DNA from: Noviluteimonas caseinilytica
GTDB lineage: Bacteria; Pseudomonadota; Gammaproteobacteria; Xanthomonadales; Xanthomonadaceae
NCBI RefSeq assembly: GCF_018406605.1
Contig: NZ_AP024545.1
Location: 620,001-684,000 of the forward strand
Direction of reading: 5' to 3'
Length of the DNA stretch: 64,000 bases
The notes below the pieces were generated by a model. It was not told where the DNA came from. It was given only the letters and a program-made list of their open reading frames with translations, and did no database searches. Position 1 is the first letter of the stretch. Every line of letters starts with the position of its first letter. Both the position numbers and the translations under genes were made by a program. This document shows positions 18,440 through 29,160 of the stretch, piece by piece.

Positions 18440-19947
18440 CGGCGCGCGCCCGCCGCGCGCGTGCGGGCGGCGAAATCCGCCAGGCCTTCCACGTCGGGAT
18501 CGAGCGTGCGCGCGGCATCGACCGCGCGTTGCGCGGATTCGACTTCACCGGCGCCGAGGCGTTCTTCGCCGACCGCGATCCAGCGCGCCGCGAGTCGCGT
18601 GCGCGCCTGCGCGAGCGGCGTCGCCTTGTCCCCCAATTGTTCGCGCGCATCCAGGCACGCCTGCGCGCGGGCGAGGCGATTGGCGCGCAGCGCATCGTCG
18701 AAGCAGCGTTGCGCGGCGGGCAACAGGCGCGCGAGTGCGCGCTGCACGTTGGCATCGTTCGGCGCCAGGGCACGCGCATGGCGCAGGTGGTCGTACGCGC
18801 TGTCGCCGGGGGGTGCGAGCAGGTCGCCGCGGGTTTCCGCCGCGGCGGCTTCCGCGATCAGGCGCTTCACTTCCGCCGCGCGACGCGGCGTGACCTTCGC
18901 GACCGGCAGCCGCTTCTGCAACGTGCGGCTCTGCGCGAGGTGGCGTTCGGCGTTGGCGATCGCAGGGCTGTCGGGTGCGAGCGTGCGCGCCCGCGCGAGG
19001 CTGTGTTCGGCGTCGTCGAAGCGGAAATCGGAGGCCTGGTGTTCGCTGCGCGCCGCCCACGCCAGCGCGACGTCCTGCAAGCCGTCGCGCGCGGCGGTGT
19101 CCTGCGGATCCAGCGCGAGGGCATTCGCATACGCGGCCTGCGCGGCATCGAGCTGGTGCGCGCGCAGCGATCGCGCACCGGTTGCGCGTGCGCGCTCACC
19201 GGCTTGCGAGAGCGCGGCCTGCGCATCGGGCAGGCCCACGTGGCCGGCGTCGTAACCGCGCACGCGTTCGACGATCGCCGCGGCTTCGGCCAGCTTGCCG
19301 GCCGACAACTGCGCCTGCGCCTGCACGAGCAAGTCCGACAATGCGTCTTCGCGACCCTCGAGCGCAGCATTGAGATCGGGCTGCAACTGCAGGATGCGCT
19401 GGTAGAGCGGCAAGGCCGCATCGGGCGCACCGTCGAGGTGCCCGGCTTCGCGCGCAGCATTCGCCTGCTCGAGCAGCGTGTCGATGCCCGTGACATCGGC
19501 TTCGCGTGCACGCAGGCGTTCGGCGATGGCGTCGACTTCCGCGGCGGGCATCGACAACTCGCGCGCCAGTTGCAACGCGGCGTGCGCTTCTTCGAACCGT
19601 TTCGCGTCCGTGGCGGTGCGCGCACGTCCGATCGCGGCGCTGCCCACCTTGCGCAGGCCGACGCGCGCTTCGTCGCGATCCGGATCCAGCGCCAATGCGG
19701 CCGCATACAGTTCGCGGGCACCGGTGCCATCGGGCGACGTCAACCGGCCCTGGCGCAGCGCGCGTTCGGCGTCGTCGCGCAACTGCTGCGCGCGTGCTTC
19801 GGGATACACGCGGTCGGCGATCGGATTGCGCAACGCGATCGCCACCGCGATGAGCGCGAACACCACGACCACCACCCAGGCCGCACGCCGCCGGAGCGCA
19901 GGCGGCCAGCGCCGCATCCATTCGACGATCCGCAAATTGCCGAACAT
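18436..19947 (-). CDS. Inner-membrane-anchored TPR protein, function unknown
   Basis: Protein of 503 aa. A positively charged N-terminus (NLRIVEWMRRWPPALRRRAA) is followed by one hydrophobic span (AWVVVVVFALIAVAIAL). The rest is Ala-rich helical repeat sequence with recurring TPR-like units (for example AAYANALALDPQDTAARDGL and YAAALALDPDRDEARVGL). It probably presents a large helical scaffold in the periplasm. The start at 19947 avoids overlap with relA; an in-frame ATG at 19992 would overlap relA by 20 nt and cannot be excluded. It follows relA by 25 nt, so co-transcription is likely. No enzymatic motif was recognised. Confidence 0.75.
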   Translation of the reverse strand: MFGNLRIVEWMRRWPPALRRRAAWVVVVVFALIAVAIALRNPIADRVYPEARAQQLRDDAERALRQGRLTSPDGTGARELYAAALALDPDRDEARVGLRKVGSAAIGRARTATDAKRFEEAHAALQLARELSMPAAEVDAIAERLRAREADVTGIDTLLEQANAAREAGHLDGAPDAALPLYQRILQLQPDLNAALEGREDALSDLLVQAQAQLSAGKLAEAAAIVERVRGYDAGHVGLPDAQAALSQAGERARATGARSLRAHQLDAAQAAYANALALDPQDTAARDGLQDVALAWAARSEHQASDFRFDDAEHSLARARTLAPDSPAIANAERHLAQSRTLQKRLPVAKVTPRRAAEVKRLIAEAAAAETRGDLLAPPGDSAYDHLRHARALAPNDANVQRALARLLPAAQRCFDDALRANRLARAQACLDAREQLGDKATPLAQARTRLAARWIAVGEERLGAGEVESAQRAVDAARTLDPDVEGLADFAARTRAAGARR

Positions 19948-19972
19948 GCGGGCCACGAGGCCGCCGCGAGGC

Positions 19973-22129
19973 TCAGGTCGCACGCCGCGCATCCTCCACG
20001 CCCGGCACCGCGGCGAGCTTGCCCAGCAGCGACGACAACTGGCCGTAGTCCTCCACCCGCAGGCGCAGGCCCAGGCGCACGCGGCCGGTGCCGCGTTCCG
20101 GGTCGCTGTGGATGCCGGAGACGTGCGCGTTTTCCTGCGCGATCAGGTTGGTGACGTCCTTGAGCAGCCACTTGCGATCCAGCGCGAGCAGTTGCACGTC
20201 GACATCGTGCCCGCCGTGCGCCCCGCCCCACTCCACCGGTATCGCGCGCTGCGGTTGCGCGGCGGCCAGGCGCGTGTACGTCGCGCATCCGGCGCGATGC
20301 ACCGACACGCCCTTGCCGCGCGTGAGGTAACCGACGATGGGTTCGCCCGGCAACGGCTGGCAGCAGCGCGCCGGTTGCGCGAGCAGGTTGCCGACGCCCT
20401 GGATGGTGAAGTCGGACCGCTGCTTCTTCGACGGTGCGCGCGAGACCACCGGCGAGGCGATCGGTTCGGGTTCGGACTGCGCGCGCTCGTATTCCAGCAG
20501 CGCGCGACCGACCTGGTGCGGCCCGACGTCGCCCAACGCCACCAGCACGACGAGGTCGTCCTCGGTGCTGACGTTGAACTTCGCGAACACCGGCGACAGG
20601 TCGGCCTTCGCAAGGCCGAGGCGCTTGAGTTCGCGTTCCAGCAGGTCGCGGCCGGCGGTGAGGTTGCGCGCGCGGTCGAGCTTGTGGAACCAGCTGCGCA
20701 CCTTTTCGCGCGAGCGCGGGCTGGCCAGGAACTTGTTGGACGCGACCAGCCAGTCGCGCCGCGGTTCGCCGACTTTCGCCGTGAGGATCTCGATGCGATC
20801 GCCGCTGCGCAGCACGTGGTCGAGCGGCACGATGCGCCCGTCGATCTTCGCGCCGCGGCACCGATGCCCGACTTCGGTGTGCACGTGGTAGGCGAAATCG
20901 AGCGGCGTGGCACCCTGCGGCAAGTCGATGACTTCACCGCGCGGCGTGAGCACGTAGATGCGGTCTTCGGCCAGCTCGCTGTCGAGCTCGCGCAGCATCC
21001 CGCCTTCTTCGCTCTCCAGCAGCTGGCGCATCCACGCGATGCGTTTTTCCATCGCCGCGTCCGCCGTCTTGCTGGCGTGGCCGCGGCCTTCCTTGTACTT
21101 CCAGTGCGCGGCGACGCCGAGCTCGGCCTGCGCATGCATCTCGTGCGTGCGGATCTGCACTTCGAGCGTCTTGCCTTCCGGCCCGATCACCGCGGTGTGC
21201 AGCGAGCGGTAGTCATTGCGCTTGGGGCGTGCGATGTAGTCGTCGAACTCCGCGGGCACCGGCAGCCACAACGCGTGCACGACGCCGAGCACCGCGTAGC
21301 AGGCCGGCACGTCGTCGACCAGCACGCGCACCGCGCGCAGGTCGTACAGCTCGCCGATCGGCACGTTCTTCTTCTGCATCTTCTTCCAGATGCTGTAGAT
21401 GTGCTTCGGGCGCCCGGCCACGTCGCCGCGGATGCCCTGCGCAGCCAGCGCGTCGCGCAACTGCGTCTTCACGTCTTCGACGAAACGCTCGCGCCCGCTG
21501 CGCTTGTCGTCGAGCAGGCGCGCGATCTGCTGGTACGTCGCAGGTTCGAGGTAACGGAACGCGAGGTCTTCCAATTCCCACTTCAACTGCCAGATGCCGA
21601 GGCGGTTGGCGAGCGGCGCGTGGATGTCGCGCGTGAGTTGCGCGAGCGCGCGGCGCTGGTCTTCGGGCAGCGCGGACGCCAGGCGCAACCGCGCGAGGTG
21701 CCGCGACAGCAACACCAGCACCACGCGCAGGTCGCGCACGATCGCGAGCAGCAAACGACGCAGGCCTTCACTGTTGCCGATGCCGCGTTGTTCGGCGTGC
21801 AGCGCCCACACTTGCGCGGCGGCACGCTGGCCTTCCAGCAGCGCGGCGATGTTCGGATATTCTCGATCGATCGTCGCGCGCAAGGGCGCCTGCACCGCGG
21901 GCAACGCATGCAGGATCGCCGCGGCGGTCACTTCGCCATCCGCGCCGAGGCGCGCGAGCGAGGCCAGCGTGTCGATCAGCACCGCGGGCGCATCCGGCGC
22001 GCCGACGAAGGGATCGCCCGGCGTGCGCAGCATCGCGTCGCGCAACGCCGGCGCGATCGCGTTCGCGGGCGCCTGCGAAAGCAGCGCCGGGAAGTCGAAG
22101 GCGGGGGCGAGGGGCGAGGGGGCGTTCAA
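19973..22129 (-). CDS. relA: RelA, (p)ppGpp synthetase I
   Basis: Stringent-response enzyme (718 aa) that makes (p)ppGpp from ATP and GTP/GDP when uncharged tRNA sits on the ribosome. Order: inactive hydrolase-like N-terminus (about 1-170), synthetase (about 220-370; GRPKHIYSIWKKMQKK, YDLRAVRVLV, NDYRSLHTAVIGPEGKTLEVQIRT), TGS domain (about 400-460; RIYVLTPRGEVIDLPQGATPLDFAYHVHT, abbreviated by motif YVLTPRG), zinc-finger/CC segment (ARCCQPLPGEPIVGYLTRG) and C-terminal ACT domain. The HDxxED hydrolase motif of SpoT is absent and the synthetase has EFDD (ExDD) instead of RxKD, the signature of monofunctional RelA. It lies downstream of hrpA, separated by a repeat-derived hairpin. Confidence 0.96.
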   Translation of the reverse strand: MNAPSPLAPAFDFPALLSQAPANAIAPALRDAMLRTPGDPFVGAPDAPAVLIDTLASLARLGADGEVTAAAILHALPAVQAPLRATIDREYPNIAALLEGQRAAAQVWALHAEQRGIGNSEGLRRLLLAIVRDLRVVLVLLSRHLARLRLASALPEDQRRALAQLTRDIHAPLANRLGIWQLKWELEDLAFRYLEPATYQQIARLLDDKRSGRERFVEDVKTQLRDALAAQGIRGDVAGRPKHIYSIWKKMQKKNVPIGELYDLRAVRVLVDDVPACYAVLGVVHALWLPVPAEFDDYIARPKRNDYRSLHTAVIGPEGKTLEVQIRTHEMHAQAELGVAAHWKYKEGRGHASKTADAAMEKRIAWMRQLLESEEGGMLRELDSELAEDRIYVLTPRGEVIDLPQGATPLDFAYHVHTEVGHRCRGAKIDGRIVPLDHVLRSGDRIEILTAKVGEPRRDWLVASNKFLASPRSREKVRSWFHKLDRARNLTAGRDLLERELKRLGLAKADLSPVFAKFNVSTEDDLVVLVALGDVGPHQVGRALLEYERAQSEPEPIASPVVSRAPSKKQRSDFTIQGVGNLLAQPARCCQPLPGEPIVGYLTRGKGVSVHRAGCATYTRLAAAQPQRAIPVEWGGAHGGHDVDVQLLALDRKWLLKDVTNLIAQENAHVSGIHSDPERGTGRVRLGLRLRVEDYGQLSSLLGKLAAVPGVEDARRAT

Positions 22130-22179
22130 GCAGCAGGTCCGGTGGTGAGGTCACACTAGCGCGAAAGAGGTAAAGGCCG

Positions 22180-22262
22180 GGACCAGGGACCGGGGACCAG
22201 GGACCGGGAAGATCAAGAGCGTTGGCTCTTCCTGGTCCCCGGTCCCCGGTCCCCGGTCCCGA
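22180..22262. repeat. GGTCCCC-type inverted repeat between relA and hrpA
   Basis: The left arm is built from alternating GGGACCAGG and GGGACCGGG units (22180-22220). The right arm is the same unit on the other strand, as repeated GGTCCCC (22225-22262). The arms meet at a perfect AAGAGC-GTTG-GCTCTT hairpin (22215-22230). The right arm encodes the last residues of HrpA (GTGDRGPGT), so the element has supplied the HrpA C-terminus. A third copy is at 23234-23266. It could also act as a terminator or attenuator between hrpA and relA. Confidence 0.75.
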
Positions 22263-25200
22263 GATCTCGCAAGCGCTGCGCCAGCCGCTTCGGCGACACC
22301 CCCGCCCGCGCGCCCAGTTCCTGCGCGAACAGCGACACGCGCAGTTCCTCCAGGTCCCAGCGCAACGCCTGCCAGTCCGGTTCGCCCAGCAGGTCATTGG
22401 CGGCCGCCGACGCCACCGCATCGGCGAAGGGCTTGAGCTCCAGCATCCGGGCCTGGTCCTTGCCCGGGTCGCGCAGGGCGCGTTCGCTGCGCAGCACCAG
22501 TGCGCGCAGGTAACGCGGGTAATCGGCGAGCGCGGTGGCGGGCACGTCGCGCAGGAAGCCCGGCGGCACCAACTGCGCGAGCTGCGCCCGCATGTCGTCC
22601 AGGTTGCCCGAGGCCCAGCCGACCAGCTTCGGGTCCAGGCCCGCGCGCACGTCGGCCACCAGCCCGAGGATCGCCTGCGCCTGCTGCAGGCGCGCCATCG
22701 CTTCGGGGAACAGGCCCTTGGCAATCGCATCGCGGCGGTGCGCGAAGGCGTCCGCGTCGCGGATGTCCTCCAGCCCCTGCGCGGACAGGGCGGCGAATGC
22801 CCCATCGACCAGGTCCGCGCGCAGGCGGTCGCTGTCGTTGCCCGCCATCGTGCGCGGCGCGGCGGATTCGATGGCCGCATACAACAACGCGGTCTTCGGC
22901 TGGACGGGCAACTGCTTGCGCGCCTGCTTCAAGCGATCGGCGAGCGCGAGGTGCAGCAAGCGCCGCACGCCTTCGGGATGGCGCCGCGCGGCTTCCTCGC
23001 GATTGGCGTGCACGTGCAGCGCAACGCTGTCGCCGCGATCCTCGAGCGCGGGATACGCAGGCACGCCGCCCGCGCCCGGCACGGAGACGGGAATCGCGCG
23101 CTCGGGAAACACGACCAGCCCCTGCGCCGCCATGCCTTCGGAGGCACGCGCCGCAAACGCCGCTTCTGCGCGCGCACTGAATCGTTCGCGCAATTCCGAA
23201 AGGTCGCGCGTCTCCGCAAGCACCCGCGCTTCACCCCCGGTCCCTGGTCCCCGGTCCCGGGTCCCCGCATCGAGCAGTCGCAGGTTCGCGTGGAAATGCG
23301 CCTCCACCGTTTCCGGTGCGAAATCGGTCGTCGCCACCGCCACGCCCGTCAGCTTGTGCAGGAAGCGCGCAAGCGCGCCTTCGATGCTGTCCGCCGTCGG
23401 TTCCGGGAACGCCTCCGCGAACGCGCGCGCGAAATCCGGCGCCGGCACGAAGTTGCGCCGCAATGCCTTCGGCAACGACTTGATGAGCGCCGCGGCCTTG
23501 TCGGCGATGAACCCGGGCGCCAGCCACGACAAGCGCGCCGGATCCAGCGCATTCAACAAATGCAGCGGCACCACGATCGTCATGCCGTCGTCCGGCGCGC
23601 CCGGTTCGAAGCGATACCGCACCGCCAGCCGCGCATCGCCCAGCGCAAGCCACGGCGGGAACCGCATCGCGTCGCTCTGGTCGCCGACCATCAGGTCGGC
23701 GAGCGACCAGTCGAGCGCGAGCTTCGCCTCCTTCGACAACCGCCCGTACCAAGCATCCAGCGCCTGCGCGTTGTGCACGTGCGGCGGCAGGCGATCGAGG
23801 TACCACTGCGCCTGCCACTCCTCGTCGACCACCAGACCTGCGCGGCGCTGCTTGGCTTCTTCTTCCTTCGCCTTCGCCAGCGTGGCCAGGTTGCGCGGCA
23901 GGAACGCACTGCGCGTGTTGATCTCGCCCGTCAGCAACGCATCGCGCACGAAGATCTGCCGCGCTTCTTCCGGGAACAGCGCGCCGTAATGGATCGGGCG
24001 CTTGGGCGCGAGCACCAGGCCAAACAGGGAAATCTGTTCGCTGCCGACCACGCGCCCCTGCGAACGCGCCCAGCGCGGATCGTGCTGGCGCCGGGCAAGC
24101 AGGTGCGGCAGCGCGTCGATCGCCCATTCGGGTTCGATCGCGGCGTTGGTGAGCGACCACACGCGCTCGGTATCGAGGAGCGTTGCGGACAACACCCACG
24201 GCGGTGGCTTCTTCGCCAGCGGCGAGCCCGGGAACAACTGGAACTTGCGCCCGCGCGGCCCGTCGTACAGCCCGCGATCGCCGCGGTTGCCGAGTTGCGT
24301 CGGCAAGCCCGTCATCAACGCGCGGTGCAAATCCGCGTAATGCGCGTCCGTGTCGTTCTGCTGCCAGCCCAGTTCGTCGCACAGCAGTTTCAGCTGGCGA
24401 TGCAGTTCGCGCCATTCGCGCAGGCGCAGGAAGCCGAGGAAGTGTTTCTCGGCCCACGCGCGCAGCTTCGACTGCGTGAGGTCTTCGTGCGCGACGCGGT
24501 AGGCGTCCCACAGCTTGAGGATGCCGACGAATTCCGACTTCGGATCGGCGAACAGCGCATGCGCCGTGTCGGCCGCGCCGCGCTGGTCCGACGGACGCTC
24601 GCGCGGATCCTGGATGCCGAGGAACGCGGCGATGACGAGCATCTCGCGCAGGCAGCCGATGTCCTTCGCCGCCACCAGCATGCGCGCCAGCTTCACGTCC
24701 ACCGGCATCCGCGCCATCGTGCGGCCGATCGCGGTGAGCTTGCGCGCCTGGCGTGCTTCGTTGGAGCCGCCCTCTTCCACCGCACCAAGTTCATGCAGCT
24801 GCTGCCAGCCATCCGCCACCGCGCGCGGATCGGGCGGTTCGAGGAACGGGAAGTCTTCGATGCCGCCCAGGCCCAGCGACAGCATCCGCAGGATCACGCC
24901 CGCGAGCGCGGCGCGGCGGATTTCCGGATCGGTGAAGCGCGCGCGCGATTCGAAATCCGGTTCCGAATACAGGCGATAGCACGTGCCCGGCGCGATGCGC
25001 CCGCACCGCCCCTTGCGCTGGTCGGCACTGGCCTGGCTGATCGGTTCGATGTGCAGGCGATCGAGTTTCTGCCGCGGGCTGTAGCGCTTCACGCGCGCCA
25101 GGCCCGGATCGACCACCGCGTGGATGCGCGGCACGGTCAACGAGGTTTCCGCCACGTTGGTCGCGAGCACGATGCGCCGCTGCGGGCCGGGATTGAACAC

Positions 25201-26199
25201 GCGGTCCTGGTCGCGCGCGGACAGGCGCGCATACAGCGGCAGGATTTCGGTGTGGCGATACTTGCGGCGTTCCAGCGCCTGGTGCGCGTCGCGGATTTCA
25301 CGCTCGCCCGGCAGGAAGATCAGCGTGTCGCCCATCGGGCGTTCGCGCGCGATTTCGTCGAAGGCCGCGACGATGCCGTCGAGCGTGGTGCGATCGCCTG
25401 CCTCGTCGCCTTCGCCTTCCAGCGGGCGATAGCGCACTTCCACCGGATACCCGCGCCCTTCCACGCTCACCACCGGCGCATCGTTGAAGTGCGCCGCGAA
25501 GCGCGCGGTGTCGATGGTCGCCGAGGTCACGATGACCTTGAGATCGCGCCGGCGTTCGAGCAGCTGCTTCAGGTACCCCAGCAGGAAATCGATGTTGAGG
25601 CTGCGCTCGTGCGCTTCGTCCACGATGATCGTGTCGTACGCCGACAGCCAGCGATCGGACTGGATTTCCGCCAGCAGGATGCCGTCGGTCATGAACTTGA
25701 TCGCGGTCTGCTCCGACACGTGGTCGGTGAAGCGCACCTGGAACCCCACGGCCCCGCCCACCGGCACCTGCAATTCCTCGGCGACGCGTCGCGCCACCGC
25801 GCGCGCGGCGATGCGGCGCGGCTGCGTGCAGCCGATCATCCCGGCGGCGCCGCGGCCCGCGGCCAGGCACAGCTTCGGGATCTGCGTGGTCTTGCCCGAG
25901 CCGGTTTCGCCCGCGATCACCACCACCGGGTGCTTGCGGATCAGTTCGACGATGCGTTCGGCTTCCGCCGCGATCGGCAGGTCCGGTGCCACCCCGGCCT
26001 TCGGCAAGGCGGCCGCGCGGGCCTCGCGCACGGTGACCGAGCGCTGCAGCGCCTGGGCGAAGGCATCGCGCAAAGCCTCGTCTTCCGGCTTCGCGTTCCA
26101 GCGCTGCCAGAGGCCGAGCAGGCGGCCGCGGTCCTTCGAGAGCGCGCCCTCGATGGCGTTGCGGGCCCGCCCTGACGCGGTCTTTGCACTCGATTCCAT
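22213..26199 (-). CDS. hrpA: HrpA, DEAH-box ATP-dependent RNA helicase
   Basis: Large DEAH helicase (1328 aa; the Escherichia coli protein has about 1300) that acts on ribosomes and mRNA. Walker A is GETGSGKTTQIPK (near residue 95), motif Ia is TQPRRIAARA, the DEAH box is IIVDEAHERSLN, motif III is VTSATID, and motif VI is QRKGRCGRIAPG. The HA2 and OB segments and the long C-terminal region typical of HrpA follow. Two short repeat-derived stretches occur: DRGPGT within a loop near residue 985 and GTGDRGPGT at the C-terminus. The start at 26199 (MESSAKTAS) has an AGG ribosome site; 26226 is the alternative. Confidence 0.95.
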   Translation of the reverse strand: MESSAKTASGRARNAIEGALSKDRGRLLGLWQRWNAKPEDEALRDAFAQALQRSVTVREARAAALPKAGVAPDLPIAAEAERIVELIRKHPVVVIAGETGSGKTTQIPKLCLAAGRGAAGMIGCTQPRRIAARAVARRVAEELQVPVGGAVGFQVRFTDHVSEQTAIKFMTDGILLAEIQSDRWLSAYDTIIVDEAHERSLNIDFLLGYLKQLLERRRDLKVIVTSATIDTARFAAHFNDAPVVSVEGRGYPVEVRYRPLEGEGDEAGDRTTLDGIVAAFDEIARERPMGDTLIFLPGEREIRDAHQALERRKYRHTEILPLYARLSARDQDRVFNPGPQRRIVLATNVAETSLTVPRIHAVVDPGLARVKRYSPRQKLDRLHIEPISQASADQRKGRCGRIAPGTCYRLYSEPDFESRARFTDPEIRRAALAGVILRMLSLGLGGIEDFPFLEPPDPRAVADGWQQLHELGAVEEGGSNEARQARKLTAIGRTMARMPVDVKLARMLVAAKDIGCLREMLVIAAFLGIQDPRERPSDQRGAADTAHALFADPKSEFVGILKLWDAYRVAHEDLTQSKLRAWAEKHFLGFLRLREWRELHRQLKLLCDELGWQQNDTDAHYADLHRALMTGLPTQLGNRGDRGLYDGPRGRKFQLFPGSPLAKKPPPWVLSATLLDTERVWSLTNAAIEPEWAIDALPHLLARRQHDPRWARSQGRVVGSEQISLFGLVLAPKRPIHYGALFPEEARQIFVRDALLTGEINTRSAFLPRNLATLAKAKEEEAKQRRAGLVVDEEWQAQWYLDRLPPHVHNAQALDAWYGRLSKEAKLALDWSLADLMVGDQSDAMRFPPWLALGDARLAVRYRFEPGAPDDGMTIVVPLHLLNALDPARLSWLAPGFIADKAAALIKSLPKALRRNFVPAPDFARAFAEAFPEPTADSIEGALARFLHKLTGVAVATTDFAPETVEAHFHANLRLLDAGTRDRGPGTGGEARVLAETRDLSELRERFSARAEAAFAARASEGMAAQGLVVFPERAIPVSVPGAGGVPAYPALEDRGDSVALHVHANREEAARRHPEGVRRLLHLALADRLKQARKQLPVQPKTALLYAAIESAAPRTMAGNDSDRLRADLVDGAFAALSAQGLEDIRDADAFAHRRDAIAKGLFPEAMARLQQAQAILGLVADVRAGLDPKLVGWASGNLDDMRAQLAQLVPPGFLRDVPATALADYPRYLRALVLRSERALRDPGKDQARMLELKPFADAVASAAANDLLGEPDWQALRWDLEELRVSLFAQELGARAGVSPKRLAQRLRDLGTGDRGPGTRKSQRS
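23234..23266. repeat. Copy of the GGTCCCC-type repeat inside hrpA
   Basis: CCCCGGTCCCTGG and CCCCGGTCCC units lie in the hrpA coding region and are translated in frame as TRDRGPGTGG. The unit is the same as in the inverted repeat at 22180-22262, which shows that the element is dispersed and tolerated within protein loops. Confidence 0.7.
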
Positions 26200-26309
26200 A
26201 CACTGCCTGTTGATAGCCGCCATCAATCACTGCGGCAGCGACAATCGATTTCCCGAGTCGCCGCCGCCCCACTATTGTGATCGCAACCCCCCACCTGGAG
26301 CGCATGCGC

Positions 26310-26837
26310 ATGGGCAAGTCCGAGAAATCCCTGTCCGAGGATCCGAACCTGGGTGCCAACGCCCCCGACATCGACATCGGCATCAACGCCGACGATCGCA
26401 AGGCCATTTCCGAATCCCTGATGCAGGTGCTGGCCGACGCCTTCACGCTGTACCTGAAGACGCACAACTTCCACTGGAACATCACCGGCAAGATGTTCAA
26501 CAGCCTGCACCTGATGTTCGAGACCCAGTACAACGAGCAGTGGATCGCGCTGGACGAGATCGCCGAGCGCATCCGCGCGCTGGGCTACAACGTGCCGGCC
26601 TCGTACAAGGATTTCCAGCGCCTGAGCACCATCAAGGACGACACCACGGTGGAACACACCGACTGGCGCGAAATGGTCCGCCAGCTCACGCTGGGCAACG
26701 AAGCCGTCAGCCGCACCGCGCGCAAGAGCCTGGAAATCGCCGACAAGGCCGGCGACGACCCGACGGTGGACATGCTGACCTCGCGCCTGAAGGTGCACGA
26801 GAAGAATGCGTGGATGCTGCGCTCGCTGCTGCAATGA
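26310..26837 (+). CDS. dps: Dps-family DNA-binding ferritin-like protein
   Basis: Miniferritin of 175 aa that stores iron, detoxifies peroxide and may bind DNA as a dodecamer. The ferroxidase-site motif is visible in HNFHWNITGKMFNSLHLMFE (His, His and Asp/Glu ligands) with WIALDEIAERIRALG next. A Lys/Ser-rich N-terminal tail (GKSEKSLSEDPNLG) could contact DNA. The start at 26310 was chosen because GGAG lies 9 nt upstream; the ATG at 26304 is too close to it. It is divergent from hrpA, with about 110 nt between the starts. Peroxide or stationary-phase control is usual for the family but no operator was identified. Confidence 0.93.
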   Translation: MGKSEKSLSEDPNLGANAPDIDIGINADDRKAISESLMQVLADAFTLYLKTHNFHWNITGKMFNSLHLMFETQYNEQWIALDEIAERIRALGYNVPASYKDFQRLSTIKDDTTVEHTDWREMVRQLTLGNEAVSRTARKSLEIADKAGDDPTVDMLTSRLKVHEKNAWMLRSLLQ

Positions 26838-26899
26838 TCCGCTGATTTGCCGGCGTCGTTCCGCCCGGGACGGCGCCGGTCTCGCGTAACCTGTGCGGC

Positions 26900-28705
<1,806 letters not shown>

Positions 28706-28710
28706 CGCAA

Positions 28711-28744
28711 CGAAGCCGGAAAAGCGTGGGCTTTTCCGGCTTCG
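28711..28744. terminator. Bidirectional terminator-like hairpin between recQ and a small-protein gene
   Basis: Perfect 15-bp inverted repeat (CGAAGCCGGAAAAGC / GCTTTTCCGGCTTCG) with a GTGG loop, placed 5 nt after the recQ stop and 23 nt after the end of the convergent gene at 28768. It has no clear U tract on either side, so strength is uncertain. Confidence 0.6.
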
Positions 28745-28767
28745 CACCTGATCAAGGGTGGTGTTGC

Positions 28768-28959
28768 TTAGCGGTGGCTGCTGTCGTCGCGCGGCGGGGC
28801 GGACGTGCCGGGCTTCTTGTCCTGGCTACGATCGTCCTGCTTGTTCTGGGTCTGCTGCGTGGTCTTGCCCGAGTCCTTGCCCTGGCCTTCCTGGCGCTGG
28901 CCGGAGCCCTGGCCCATGTTGCTGCCCATGTTGCCGCGGTCGTTCTGGTTGTTGCCCAT
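28768..28959 (-). CDS. Small hydrophilic, probably disordered protein
   Basis: Protein of 63 aa with almost no hydrophobic residues. It is rich in Gly, Asn, Gln, Asp, Lys and Ser (MGNNQNDRGNMGSNMGQG start, ending near PPRDDSSHR). A strong ribosome site (GAGAGGAG) lies about 9 nt before the ATG at 28959, which argues for real, abundant translation. Composition resembles stress-induced hydrophilic proteins, but no named family was recognised. It converges on recQ across a shared hairpin. About 200 nt of mostly featureless DNA separate it from the next gene upstream. Confidence 0.65.
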   Translation of the reverse strand: MGNNQNDRGNMGSNMGQGSGQRQEGQGKDSGKTTQQTQNKQDDRSQDKKPGTSAPPRDDSSHR

Positions 28960-29160
28960 CGTGTGCTTACTCCTCTCTTGCGATTGGTTGGTGCCGATGT
29001 CCGACTTGCGTCGGTGGTGACACTCTGCAAGAGCACGCATGAGAAATACGTGAGATGCGCGCGCATTCATGCGATGCATTGGTTCGCTTCAGAGATGTGC
29101 AGGTGTGTCGACGAATTCGAATGCGCATGTTTGCGGATTCAGCAACGTGCAAGCGGGCGT

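Noticed and set aside
22222..26175. A 1317-codon plus-strand frame opposite hrpA
   Set aside because: The minus strand holds all DEAH helicase motifs in order; the plus frame has no recognisable protein.
26227..26309. OxyR or FNR-like operator before dps
   Set aside because: Only short dyads such as TTGAT/ATCAA with a 7-nt gap were seen; spacing does not fit either regulator well enough to claim.
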